Assembly: GCF_905220415.1 (NCBI RefSeq)
Contig: NC_059546.1
Location: 9,362,001 to 9,426,000 of the forward strand
DNA: 64,000 bases
Direction: 5' to 3'
DNA from: Colias croceus
Taxonomy: Eukaryota; Arthropoda; Insecta; Lepidoptera; Pieridae
Shown: positions 47,160 to 57,720 of the stretch, piece by piece
Layout: each line of letters starts with the position of its first letter
How positions within the stretch are numbered: position 1 is the stretch's first letter
The notes under the pieces: model-generated
What the model saw: only the letters and a program-made list of their open reading frames with translations
What the model was told of the DNA's origin: nothing
Databases searched by the model: none
Position numbers and translations under genes: made by a program

Positions 47160-48315
47160 TCTATACCAATTAAAATTGTATGTACCTACCTATAAAGTAT
47201 GACCATAATATTATAATATAAATACTGTTAAAAATATATGTCGTTATTATTTATAGACCATGATTTTTAGTTTTTTCTATTTTGAAAAATCCTGAATTTA
47301 CAAACCAGCGTGGTCACTCGACAGAAAGAGACAAATAACATGACTGACGTCATTGAATGTCATAGTTTCTTGTTTCAAGTTAATGGTCATAGTGCAATCT
47401 CCAGTGTATTAGAGGATATAAGCTTCTTGGTCGAACCTTTTCAATGACTGGAGTGACATTTATTATGAAAAATTTGTGAGCCAAACAATCAGTGTATGTG
47501 ATATATTATAATCTCATGTCTTCGGTCGAAAAACTGGCCCGTATTATATACAAGTGAAGTGTACAGAAGACATAAAATTATTGTGCTAAAGCTTATTAAG
47601 TATCAACGAAAATTCGGCTAGCCACTGTAATATTCGATTTATTGTCAAAATAATTAAATTGTAATATACGAATATTTGTGTAACGCTCTCTGCAGTCTAT
47701 GTTGATTAAAATATCAATATTATTTTAAGAATAAAGATGTGACTCCATACTTAGCTTCGATTTTCTGACAATAAACATGTTAGGTGAAGCTATCGCTAAG
47801 AAAATGGGGTTTAATACGGGCCTTTGTATTATAAGGACATTGTAGATTCAATTTTTTCACCGTCCTAAAGAGCAAAGTCAGCTCTTATGTCATAGTTGTT
47901 TTGTCTGTGCTGATAACATATCGCCATTTCCCTGTACATGATAATAGGCGTGATTCATGAGCCCTTACGTGTTTTGAAGATTTTTCAACGATCTCAAATT
48001 GTTTATTTTTCGTTTTTTTTCTATGTAAAAAAATTTTTTTTTTGTTAATACCCAGTTCTGTGTATATAATTTGTGTCGTAAAATGTCGGAAAATTATATC
48101 GTTTTCATATCACATGTGTAAATAACGAAATCATACTGATTGTAATATAATTATATTGATGTTAAAGCATTAAGGACTGATTGGTAGCTGATTCATTTCT
48201 CTTGTGTAGCATTATGTCAAAACAACTAGTGTTGTGTGTGTGAACGTTTTTGTTGGAAAGAATATTGATCGAAACTTGAAAACAAAATTATTACCTACCA
48301 AATTATATGCCAAAC

Positions 48316-48655
48316 TAGCTGATTCGCGCGGTTTCACCCCCGTAACTCCACCCCTGTTAGTCGTAGCGTGATGATATATAGCCTATAACCTTCCTCGATA
48401 AATGGGCTATCTAACACGGAAAGAATTTTTCAAATCGGACCAGTAGTTCCCGAGACAAACAAACAAACTCTTCAGCTTTATCTTAATATATATAAATCTC
48501 GTGTCACAATGTTTGTCCTCAATGGACTCCTAAACCACTTAACCGATTATAATAAAATTCGCACACCACGTGCAGTTCGATCCAACTTGAGAGATAGGAT
48601 AGTTTAAATCTCAAATCTTTTTAGAGAAAGCGGGCGAAGCCGCGGGCGGTAAGCT
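48316..48655 (-). mobile_element. Two nested or abutting retroelement tails
   Basis: 48316-48482 is a reverse copy of the RTE-like tail (CGCGCGGTTTCACCCCCGTA, AATGGGCTATCTAACACGG). Its end is interrupted by 48483-48655, a second tail (ATATATATAAATCTCGTGTC ... AAGCGGGCGAAGCCGCGGGC). The displaced end AATATTAGTATAGATA resumes at 48658, showing insertion of the second into the first. Confidence 0.7.
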
Positions 48656-50904
48656 AGTAATATTAGTATAGATAAACTCAAAATCAAACATTTATTAATT
48701 CAACTACACTTCCTTTAAAATATCTTTTGAATCATCAAAATACATATTATATATAATTTTATATTTACCACCAAATTGAAAAGCAGTTTCTACAGACGTA
48801 GACAATACAAATATAATTAATTAAGACATAGAGACGTGGTTAATACCACTATAATGATTAATTTATCTATAAAAAATCCGAATTGTGTACAAAAGACAAA
48901 AATTTTGTAAGAAATTCGTTCACAGATACAGCACAAATGACAAGTTAGCTAATTTTAGGAATCGCCAAACGAATGTTCATGGAAAGATTTATAATACTAC
49001 GAAGCTCAAGCTATAAACAAGAAAGGAACAGGAAAAAAGATTATTTTCTGCCAGTAGCCCTTCAAAATTTAATATTTATTGTAATTTTTAATTTTGAAGA
49101 ATTATGAGCCAAGATAGAAAGAGATGTATAATTTTATTTGCTATAGGAATATTTTTATTTCTAAATGACAAAAATGTTGATATGATTTTAGCTTGCTTGT
49201 AATTCCGCCACTGGCAGTAGTACAATTTGTACAAATATTATCGTCAGAATACGGTCAGGTCATAAGAATGCGTTCTTTATGCCTTGAGCTTCGTGTATTC
49301 TGAATCCAAGATGGCGGCCAACGATAGATGCTTCGCGCTTACAGTGCAACGTTCTATCAGATATTTGTGATACTTTGAATAATAATTACTATTAATGATC
49401 TAAATTATTTAATTTTTCACGTTTGTAGGCAAGAGTAATGTTAAGCGATATGTTATGTCTTAAAGTGTAAATGAATAAAGTGTAATTAATAAATACGTAT
49501 TTGTTTTATTTGGTCACCATCCTGAATAATTACTTACTACATATCACGAGATATTTGCGTGGAAAACCATTTTGAATTCTTCTATAGGGAGAGTAACTTG
49601 AAATACTGGTAAAAGCTTTTAACACTCAATAAGTTCCAAATATTTTAAATTAATAAATATTTAAATATACATAGGTACCTACGTGAATACTATGATTTAA
49701 AATCAGGTAATATGAAATAATTATGTATTCAGTAGTATGCCATACTAGCTGAATCTGCGAACGTTTTTATACCTAACTTAACATATCGACCTACCGAGTA
49801 TGGCAACTAATACTGTTACAACACAAACTCGAAGAAATAAAAATTTAAAAGGTCACTTGCATAATTCAACTGTGGTTAAATCCAAAAATTCGCACATTGC
49901 ATGCGCCTCTCCCGCATAATGTTGCCAACTAATAAAAACTGAAACAATGTTCCATCATTTTTTTTCTAAAATGTTTCATGCCTGGTGTTTAATAACCAAC
50001 ATAATGTTAACTTGGCTACACGCCAAGTGTCTACACAGACGCCAAGCCCGTAACCGATTATGATTTAGAAAAATCGTTGGTTTTATTAAGCTACTCGCTA
50101 GGTGACTACTGACTAATTAGTAAGGTTCTAAGTGCAAGCCGCTTTTCTGTGCGGCCGCGGCTTTATTCAGCGCCTATTTTTGAGCCTTTGAGTTGTAGAT
50201 AACATAATATTATCTTATATTGTGGATCACAAATCATCAGAGGATCATGTGCCGTTTTTTTCAAAAGGTATATGAACGCCTTCAGTATTGGGGATGGAAG
50301 AGGGAAGTACATACTAAAATAATCATACAATACATGGGTTCTGGGTTATAAACATGGAATAAAACACAAACTCAAATATCACCTGTTTCATTTATTGATT
50401 TTATCACATCATGCTTATACACGAGAAACGTTAACAATACTATAGAACATTTATTTTACATATATTTAGTTGAATTAGTAATTACAATCTAACATTTGAC
50501 ATTCTGTATAGGTAATTTAACTTTTTGGCAACTTGGTTAGTACAATTGAGGATAGTTCCTATTTCTGTAGTGATTTTCAGGGCTTTTATAAGTTCAGCTC
50601 AGTCACATTCACACTAAACTCAGTTTTAAGCATTTTACTTACACTAAATATTCATATTAGTTATAGTCACGTTATATTCTAGTCTCGGTGTAATCATATC
50701 GAAATGCAAACAAAAAAAATCATACAATTTATCAACACAAACAAAAAATATTAAATGGAATGTAAAAGCAAATCAGAGATACATAATTCTAACCACCATT
50801 ACATATTTCAGATGTCGCCTCTTTTTGAGACAGGACGGATTGGAATATGCATGATAGTGGTAGGCCATAACATAGAAACACTGGCACTCGGGAACTGCTG
50901 CGGT

Positions 50905-51035
50905 AAAGCTATTGCATGCTATGCCTTGCAAGCCACACCTCCGAGCCCGTCGGAGTGGGGAGAATGAGGTTTTTTTCGTTACGGAATTTCTCGATTCGGT
51001 CCCCGCGCTCAAGGCCCGCGATAGAAGCTATGCAA
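50905..51035 (+). repeat. GC-rich interspersed repeat, copy 2
   Basis: AAGCCACACCTCCGAGCCCG, CGTTACGGAATTTCTCGATT and CCGCGCTCAAGGCCCGCGAT are the reverse of the copy at 2285-2482. Confidence 0.65.
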
Positions 51036-51269
51036 TAGCTTAATATTTACTGATTGGAAATTAGAAATAAGAAGAAAATTTCAATACACATGTGTATAAA
51101 CATTCGTAATGTATTAGTTTCTAGTAACTATGTAGCTGTTATTATTATGTTTCAAATCGCATCACAAAGTCGTGTGAATCGGAATTCAGTAAAATTACAA
51201 TCAATTCAACAGTTTTTGAACTGACTGATTTGAAACTATTAATTTTAAAAGTTATTTATTTAAATACTT

Positions 51270-51400
51270 TATCGTACTGCCAACAAAAAATTACAAAAAG
51301 AAAACTTATACTAAGAGAGAACACAGCACAGATAGCGGCCTTATCACTTATAAGTGATTTCTTCCAGGCAACCAACTGAAGATGTGATAATAAGTTACAT
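51270..51400 (-). mobile_element. LINE 3' UTR fragment
   Basis: GATAGCGGCCTTATCACTTA and GTGATTTCTTCCAGGCAACC parallel GGTGGCCTTATCGCTAGATA and GCGATCTCTTCCAGGCCACC in the LINE 3' end at 19885-20416. Confidence 0.55.
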
Positions 51401-51862
51401 AATAGTTAACCACAAATTTAATGGAAATCATACCATTTTTATTTACAATATAGTTAAGCCTTCTTATTTCTACATTCCATGACTTCTACATTCCTTCTAC
51501 ATTCCTTCCATCCAAAGTGCACTTTACACTAACTGTTATTTACAAGAGAGACTGTGTAACTAAGCAAATTAAGTTCTAAATAAAACTCTGGAATATAATA
51601 TTTTTTTTGTTCACAAATAAACTATATTCTATGTGATTTGATTTGTTTAAACATCAATTAAAAACATTATTCAAGCATTTAACAATCCTTAAGTGTAATT
51701 AATGACTATAATTAATAATTTTTGAGACTTAATTAAATAAATAATTCATTTAATATACATAATTTAAAAGCATCAAAGTGTCTTTTGTTCGAATAATTGT
51801 AATTCATATTTTGATTTTGCAAATAATTCTTATTATATAAACGTAATATAACATTATACAGC

Positions 51863-52040
51863 AGATACAATCAGTAGGGAAACTTCATACAAAAGTTCAA
51901 AATGTCTCACGCACACAAGCAAGCGTGTTTACGAGAATCGCAAGGATATTTTTATATCTGTCGATACTTGTTTACACACGCTTGCATGTGCATGTGCCAT
52001 TTCGAACGTTTGTATGAAGTTTCCCTACTGGTTGTATGTG
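51863..52040. mobile_element. Foldback MITE with AGTAGGGAAACTT ends
   Basis: AGATACAATCAGTAGGGAAA and the following CTTCATACAAA on the left pair with TTTGTATGAAGTTTCCCTAC and TGGTTGTATGTG on the right; internal ACAAGCAAGCGTGTTTAC is mirrored as TGTTTACACACGCTTGC. A truncated relative is at 20719-20865. Confidence 0.75.
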
Positions 52041-52553
52041 TATATTGTGGTAATATCCTTATAACATAATATAATTATACTTACCATAAAATGACTAAAT
52101 AACAAAATATAAGTCTTAATAAATTTTAACAAAATAATTTCAATTCATAATTTTATCATCGATTTTTTATTTACATATATACAGTTTCATGACTTACAAA
52201 TAAACTCACTTAAAATACTCTATGATAAGTATTTTTCGGGATTAAAAATCAACAAGAAAAGAACCATGCAGGTAAATAAAATAATGATGAATTGAATTTA
52301 TTGTCTACATAATATCGACTATCTAATAATATGTGATTATAAAAAGGGAATACAATTTATTTCTACGTTTATAGAAATAAAATTCCAACTATCGATGTCG
52401 AATCATGTCGATTCATTCCATGACACACAGCACATCACTACGAACCCCAGAAGCAAATAAACAAAAATTTGCTGTCACTGCTATGAATATTAATGAATGT
52501 GGGAAAGAGACAAATACATTTCTATTACAGCGTAGGTAAACCCGTAAAGTGGA

Positions 52554-52776
52554 ATGCCCTGGGTTTAGAAAGTGAAAAATGATCACGATACTCTTTCTTT
52601 CTCTCAGAAGAGATAGATATATAATCATAGCTTAACCGCAACCGTTGCGTTGTACCGCGCCTTAGGTATGTGCGCGGCGAGGCATGGGAGAGTACCGATC
52701 GTTCCGTTTCTTTCTAACTCGTACCTACTCTACCTTATACCCGGTCCCCTGAGATCTCACTTTCTAAACCTGGGAC
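52554..52776. mobile_element. Inverted-repeat element (CTGGGTTTAGAAAGTG ends)
   Basis: CCCTGGGTTTAGAAAGTG near 52557 and CACTTTCTAAACCTGGGAC near 52759 are inverted copies around a GC-richer core (CGCGCCTTAGGTATGTGCGC). Confidence 0.5.
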
Positions 52777-54050
52777 GATTAGATAGAGGGTTGTGATCAT
52801 ACTATAGGTGAAATGTACAAGCTATAAAGCGTGGTTGATGAGAAGGTTACCGCAATCTTTCTTTCTAAACGAAACCTCGAGTCCGGATTTATCTACTTCT
52901 ACGTAATATTCTTGTGTACGAATAAGAATCATAATATACTTGAAAATATGTAATGACAATATTTAATACACAATTATTTAAAGTTACGTCTATAATATTA
53001 GATCTAGAACAATTTTAGCTTTAACTAATCAAATACAAATGCCTACACATAATAGATTTAATTCATTTACAAACACTTGTAATAAATAACGCTTATATAA
53101 TATACAATTCATAGTAGTTCCTATATTGCAAAAAGATTCGCTTTCTTTATGAATGGTTTTTTTTAATATCTTCAGAATAATCAAAATAACACCAGTTAAG
53201 CCCAACGAATTATTTTTCGTTATAGAAATTTAATACTAATAAATAATATAATTATCAATGAATGATGTAAGCACAAACTTAACTTAAATAGAAAGAGTGA
53301 GTGAGAACTAATCACCAATGTACACGGGTAAAAGAGATAGAATGTATGTATGTAACAGTATTATTTTTCCACAATTTACATTTAGGTATAAAACATTCCT
53401 ATTTTTTTGACTAATTCGAATTTTCTTTACACTTTAATTTTATACCATCTAGACAAATGTCAAAATCCAACAAAAAATTATACAAAGGTAATTTCATTAT
53501 TTGATTATTAATTTCTTATTTCCGATACAAAATGATTGTTGAAAATTTTTTTTATATCTGAGATGAAATAATTTAATACATTTTTAGGGCCGTTAGTCAG
53601 TCAATTAAGTTCTTTTACAACTAATGTTACCTTGTCAAGATTTAACTTACCTTGCTCTTTTAAAATGTCTTTGTATGTGCTTATAAACCTTTATTATATC
53701 CATTAATATTAAAACATTTGAATATTTTATATGATTAAACGTGTAATAAGTATTAACTACTCAATTCATAGGTGTATATATTTTGTGTTTCTTATTTTTA
53801 TAACTTTCATAGTCTAGCTATGGAATTACAGATACATAATATATATATTTTTTTACTATTTTAAGATTATATAGTTATAATAGTTATTAAAAGCATGGTC
53901 ATTACAGGGTTTTATTAATATTAATGATGAATGTATCTAACCTTATAATATTACAAGGTTCTGCAATCATGCTAAAACAAATAAATATGTATCCACAGGT
54001 AACTTATAGCCTAATAAAGATAAATGTGTATGCAAGATGACTTGTGTATG

Positions 54051-54271
54051 TAATGAAAAATCTGCCAATTTCATACTCATATTGTCTGACCAAAATTTCC
54101 AATGTAATATAATACTTTTCAAAGAAAATACGACTGCAGCCCAACCTGACTGATATCTACACAAATGTGTCCACACAAAATAATATATAACTAGACAAAT
54201 GTGTGTTCATTTCAAGATTATTTCTTATGAAATGCCAATGATGTACCAATATTGTCTGAACAATTTTTCCA
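54051..54271 (-). pseudogene. Decayed partial copy of the RNFT RING exon
   Basis: 54120-54150 matches 54418-54448 inside the functional RING exon at 26 of 31 bases. In the same reading frame the copy gives RLGCSRIFF where the gene has RLGCSHIFC, so the zinc-binding His and the next Cys are lost. The flank ATTGTCTGA-CAA--TTTCC also occurs twice (54081-54100 and 54251-54270). This suggests an old tandem duplication of the last exon followed by deletion and decay. It has no intact frame. Confidence 0.45.
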
Positions 54272-54298
54272 TATTTGTCTATTTATTCTTCTCAAACC

Positions 54299-54532
54299 TT
54301 AATACAATTGTAGCTCATAGGTAGTGGATCCATCCCGCCAAGTGGGCTCATCAGCCACTTTAGCCCTGCACAGTGGACAAGTATGTTCCCTATCCAGCCA
54401 AGCCGCTATACACAGTTCACAGAAGATATGACTACAGCCCAACCTTACGGGTGTGGTGTAATCATCATGGCAAATGGGACAAGAGTCACCGGCGGATATC
54501 AGTTGTTCGCATGTTGGCTTCGTTCCAAGGTT
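54299..54532 (-). CDS. RNFT: RNFT exon 6: C3HC4 RING finger and C-terminus
   Basis: Acceptor TTTTTTCAG, phase 0, stop TAA at 54301-54299. Encodes residues 390-466: CPIC, LGCSHIFCELC, AAWLDREHTCPLCRA, then the end DEPTWRDGSTTYELQLY. All eight zinc ligands are present. The RING is the E2-binding module, expected on the cytosolic face. Confidence 0.93.
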   Translation of the reverse strand, partial: NLGTKPTCEQLISAGDSCPICHDDYTTPVRLGCSHIFCELCIAAWLDREHTCPLCRAKVADEPTWRDGSTTYELQLY

Positions 54533-57500
54533 CTGAAAAAATTTTGTTTACTTGATGGGATTGAAATAATTAGTTGATGGGGAAAATATTTTGGAAGCGG
54601 GTATCAAACTGCGTTTGCTTTAGGCATGTGATGTAATGAAAAAAGCGGAGGAAAACTTGAACGCAACGCTGGCGTGCGCCTGGTTCTTAATAAATTGGTA
54701 CACAATAGAAGATGTAATTTGTCAAAAACTGAAAAAAAAAACTAAATGTTTTGCAGTACTATGTACATACCAAATATCGATCAAATTTTAATATAAGAAT
54801 TTTTTTAAGAATAGAAAACAATCGATTACGAGACGGGATTCGAAACCCGCGTCTTTTTGCCATTCCGTGGCGAGGCTTAGCCTCTTTTTTCTATTCTTTA
54901 AAATTTTAAAATAAAATTCATTTTACAGACTAATATCCAAACAAATCCAAACTTACCACACTCTGCAACAAAGTCCATGTTGCGTTCTTAAACAGGCGCA
55001 GTCTTACAAGAATCTCAACAACTTTGGCAATAACATACGCAGATGTGAGAAACATGCCGACCATTTTCTCTGAACCCTCATAGGATTGCATCAGGAAGAA
55101 TATCCATGGTTGAATTGTTATAAGAGCCCTATATAATTGTGATACTGCTTCTGTGAATAAGTAGACTTTCCCCTGTAATGAAAATTGTAGTTATTACTTA
55201 AAATTGTCTTGTTAAATTACCATATAAAGTAAAATCAAAATTGATTCATTATTTAGATGACAAGAATTTCTGATGATTTTTTTTCCTCTTAGAATTTAGG
55301 TATAATTAACTAATCCCCGCGGTTTCACGCCCATGGTTCCACTCTTGTTGGTCGTAGTGTGATGATATATAGGCTATAGCCTTCCTCGATAAATGGGCTA
55401 TCTAACACCGAAAGAATTTTTGAAATAGGACCAGTAGTTCTTGAGATTAGCGCGTTCAAACAAACAAACTCTTCAGCTTCATAATATTAATAATATAGAT
55501 TAATAACTTATTTTAGCAAATTTTCGAAATGCTTTATGATCAAAAAAATGACATAGCGGCTATCTTGTCGTATGTGTTCGTATCGTGATACCTGTAACTT
55601 TTTATTACAATTTACGATGCATAATACCTAATCATTTATTAAATGTATGACTCATAGAAATACATTAACGCAGGTGAGAGTCATAATACAGTATAGATCT
55701 TAGTCATAAAAATAGAAAGAGTTCGTGATTGCTGAACCAAAAAACGTAAATCTAAGTCACATTTATATTATTACTTTTTTTTATTTTTATTTTTTGTAAA
55801 ATCGATATGTAATAATTGTTAACAAATTACAATTTTACTTCTTAATCATAAAACAACTCACCCGTTTCTGATAAGGCAACACAATAGAAGGCATCATAGT
55901 GACAATTATCTTAACATCCACCGTGATGATCTTCACAATGAGATCGGTAAGCACCACCAGCCACAGTAGTTCCCATACATCTATCGGCTCAGTGTATCCA
56001 GGGAACATTATAACATTGGGCAGTAACCGCCCGTGGCCAAATAGAAAATGTACGACCGCTATACAACTTGTTGTAAACAGCAATTCGCTTAGTAGCGCAA
56101 GGAAACTGCGATTCATTTGTTTTCCATGCTCCCTAAAAATTTGAATTGTGATATTTAATCAATGACGTTCTTTAATAAATAAATTCACAATCACAACCAA
56201 AAATTGTCCAAAACAAAACTCTGCTTTTGTACCTATTAGGCAGAGTTTTCTAAAGAGCCATACAATTGACTTTGTATATAAATCTAAATTTGATAATCAA
56301 AATGGTGAAAATTTTGTAGTATTATATTTCTGTTGACTTTGTTGATTCAATGAAGTTGTGAGGAAACTAGTATGATACACCTTAATTTCCCTTAATAGGT
56401 CTGTTTCTCTATGATGGCAATAAATTTAGGCTGACTATATAACTTTAATCACAGAACTTTTTACGTATAAATTAATATATTTCCTCTTACCTTCTTACAA
56501 GGCTGTCGCTGTGAGAGAATGTGCAGAATAATATGATAAATGTGAAAATGGCTTCCCTGCTGTCATACAAATATTTTACAAACAGTAAGAAATAGAATGG
56601 TGCATATCTTATCAGTAAATTTAAGGTCCCTCGAACATCCACAACCTAAAATTTAGAAAGATATAATTATTATAGATTTAAAAAATTATAGATAATATAT
56701 AGACAATAAAACTTGATTACACTTAATTTTTATAATTTTACATTAATTGGACTATTTTCAAACATTAAAAAAGTAATAAGAAAACACAAATAATATTGTA
56801 GAATGTATTGTACAGTGTTATTTGAAACATTAGTTTATTTTTTTTGATAGACCACTGTATCATTCAATTTTTATGATTGTAATGGCTTGATTCAGATTTT
56901 ATTTTTATTTATTCAATCACTAATTTTAAAATCTTGCTACAATTGTTGTTGAAATAAATTTAATTTATAATAAGCTACATATTTTAATTTCATGTCTGTA
57001 CATATTTCAATACTTATTCTTAAATATAATGCATCTTACCTGCTGAGTGCCATCATCGCTTTGATTATCTGTCTCTGCATTATCGTTGATATTATTGTTA
57101 TTGGCTGGATTGACTGAAATATTTATTTCCTCTGGAACGTGTTCAGACATGTTGGAATCATTAGAAATGCTAGTGCTCAAGGCATGGCTAGTTTGGGCCC
57201 TTAACGCTGGTGGAGTTCCCCGATCTGTGACAATGTATGTTTGGGCTGCTGGCCCAAGGTTCACATGAGCTATGGAGCTCTGTGGCCGCTGTGGACCATC
57301 TCCGAGTTGGTGAGTGTTTGGTGGATTACGTGGTAGCCAAGTCGGCAATGATAGCCTTGCATTATTGCCCTAAAAGATAGAATAGATTAAATTTTTCTTA
57401 TTTTTAGTATAGAAGGTAAGTCGTATAGACATCAATGTATAACGTTAAAGATAAATACGGCTTCAAGCAAATTTGGAAGTCTAATTACATCACATTATTA

Positions 57501-57720
57501 TAGACGTTTAAAAAAAACCATTTACCATTCGCGCGTGTTCCACGAGAGGTCGGATCTCTCTGAACATGCTGTTTAGTCTGTCTCCAAGACCGATATTACT
57601 TCTATTCGGAATTGGGGGTCTGGTAACAGAGTCCATTCTGGTAAGTGCATTCGGTCTCGGAGGGGTTTCCTCCGGATCCTCCTCTCCCATGTCTAGATTA
57701 ACTTGATTTTGGTGCGCCAT
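54299..57720 (-). CDS. RNFT: RNFT1/RNFT2-type RING and transmembrane E3 ligase (whole coding span)
   Basis: Joined exons 57720-57526, 57369-57040, 56645-56491, 56132-55862, 55172-54957 and 54532-54299 (minus strand) give 466 residues; all introns are GT-AG and all phases agree. The first about 175 residues are polar and probably disordered; about 180-380 hold several hydrophobic segments; a C3HC4 RING (Cys407/410, Cys422, His424, Cys427/430, Cys441/444) lies near the end with the tail TWRDGSTTYELQLY. Size and order match RNFT1/RNFT2 (about 435-445 residues in mammals), membrane ligases of the ER linked to protein quality control. A candidate poly(A) signal (AATAAA on this strand) is at 54287-54282, only 12 bases after the stop. 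Which of RNFT1 or RNFT2 is closer cannot be settled here. Confidence 0.92.
54826..54898 (-). mobile_element. tRNA-like sequence, probable SINE head
   Basis: On the minus strand GAGGCTAAGCCTCGCCACGG leads to GGGTTTCGAATCCCGTCTCG, a B-box-like block with a tRNA T-arm look. It lacks a full cloverleaf with acceptor stem, so a SINE or tRNA pseudogene is more likely than a tRNA gene. It sits in the last RNFT intron. Confidence 0.4.
54957..55172 (-). CDS. RNFT: RNFT exon 5: last membrane segments
   Basis: Acceptor TTCATTACAG, donor AGTGTG|GTAAGT, 72 codons in phase 0. Encodes residues 318-389: GKVYLFTEAVSQLYRALITI, QPWIFFLM, then MVGMFLTSAYVIAKVVEILV. Ends at the LFKNATWTLLQSV linker that leads to the RING. 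Confidence 0.9.
55308..55499 (-). mobile_element. RTE-like retroelement tail in RNFT intron
   Basis: CCGCGGTTTCACGCCCATGG, GGGCTATCTAACACCGAAAG and AAACTCTTCAGCTTCATAAT match the family at 5050-5250 in reverse. Confidence 0.8.
55862..56132 (-). CDS. RNFT: RNFT exon 4: central membrane segments
   Basis: Acceptor AAATTTTTAG, donor AAACGG|GTGAGT, phases 2 to 0. Encodes the end of Arg227 and residues 228-317: EHGKQMNRSFLALLSELLF, then PIDVWELLWLVVLTDLIVK and DVKIIVTMMPSIVLPYQKR. The VWELLW...TDLIVK block is characteristic of the RNFT family. Confidence 0.9.
56491..56645 (-). CDS. RNFT: RNFT exon 3: first membrane segments
   Basis: Acceptor AAATTTTAG, donor AGAAG|GTAAGA, phases 0 to 2. Encodes residues 176-226: VVDVRGTLNLLIRYAPFYFL, LFVKYLYDSREAI, FTFIILFCTFSHSDSLVR. 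Two hydrophobic stretches flanking YDSRE match the start of the RNFT membrane domain. Confidence 0.9.
57040..57369 (-). CDS. RNFT: RNFT exon 2: disordered N-terminal region
   Basis: Acceptor TATCTTTTAG, donor CAGCAG|GTAAGA, exactly 110 codons, phase 0 both ends. Encodes residues 66-175: low-complexity, rich in Pro, Ser, Asn and Asp (VNPANNNNINDNAETDNQSD). Typical variable lead of RNFT proteins before the membrane part. Confidence 0.85.
57526..57720 (-). CDS. RNFT: RNFT exon 1
   Basis: Start ATG at 57720 in the context AAGATGGCG, 65 codons, donor ATG|GTAAAT, phase 0. The peptide begins MAHQNQVNLDMGEEDPEETPP and is acidic and polar, with a GLGDRLNSMFREIRPLVEHARM helix-like end. No domain is recognised in it. 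The start is chosen because it is the first in-frame ATG and has a good context. Confidence 0.85.

Larger units (their letters stand above)
45913..47436. mobile_element. Decayed THAP-type DNA transposon with long terminal inverted repeats
   Basis: The left end (45913-45985) and the reverse complement of the right end (47362-47436) match imperfectly over roughly 70 bases. Shared blocks include CAAGAAGCTTATATC, TAATACACTGGAGATT, a variable stretch, and ACAAGAAA. Inside are a THAP-like N-terminal exon on the + strand (46364-46428 plus 46835 onward) and a transposase C-terminus-like frame on the - strand (46890-47159). THAP domains are the DNA-binding part of P-element-type transposases. Opposite orientation of the two parts and stop codons show it is broken and rearranged. 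Superfamily and target-site duplication are not certain. Confidence 0.55.
47437..54050. other. Non-coding DNA between RNF19 and RNFT
   Basis: Contains retroelement tails (48316-48655), a GC-rich repeat (50905-51035), a LINE 3' end (51270-51400), a foldback element (51863-52040) and an inverted-repeat element (52554-52776). 48660-50900 and 52800-54050 are AT-rich with no gene seen. Confidence 0.55.

Noticed and set aside
54826..54898. Possible functional tRNA gene
   Set aside because: A B-box-like T-arm is present but no complete acceptor stem or anticodon arm could be paired; a SINE head is more likely.
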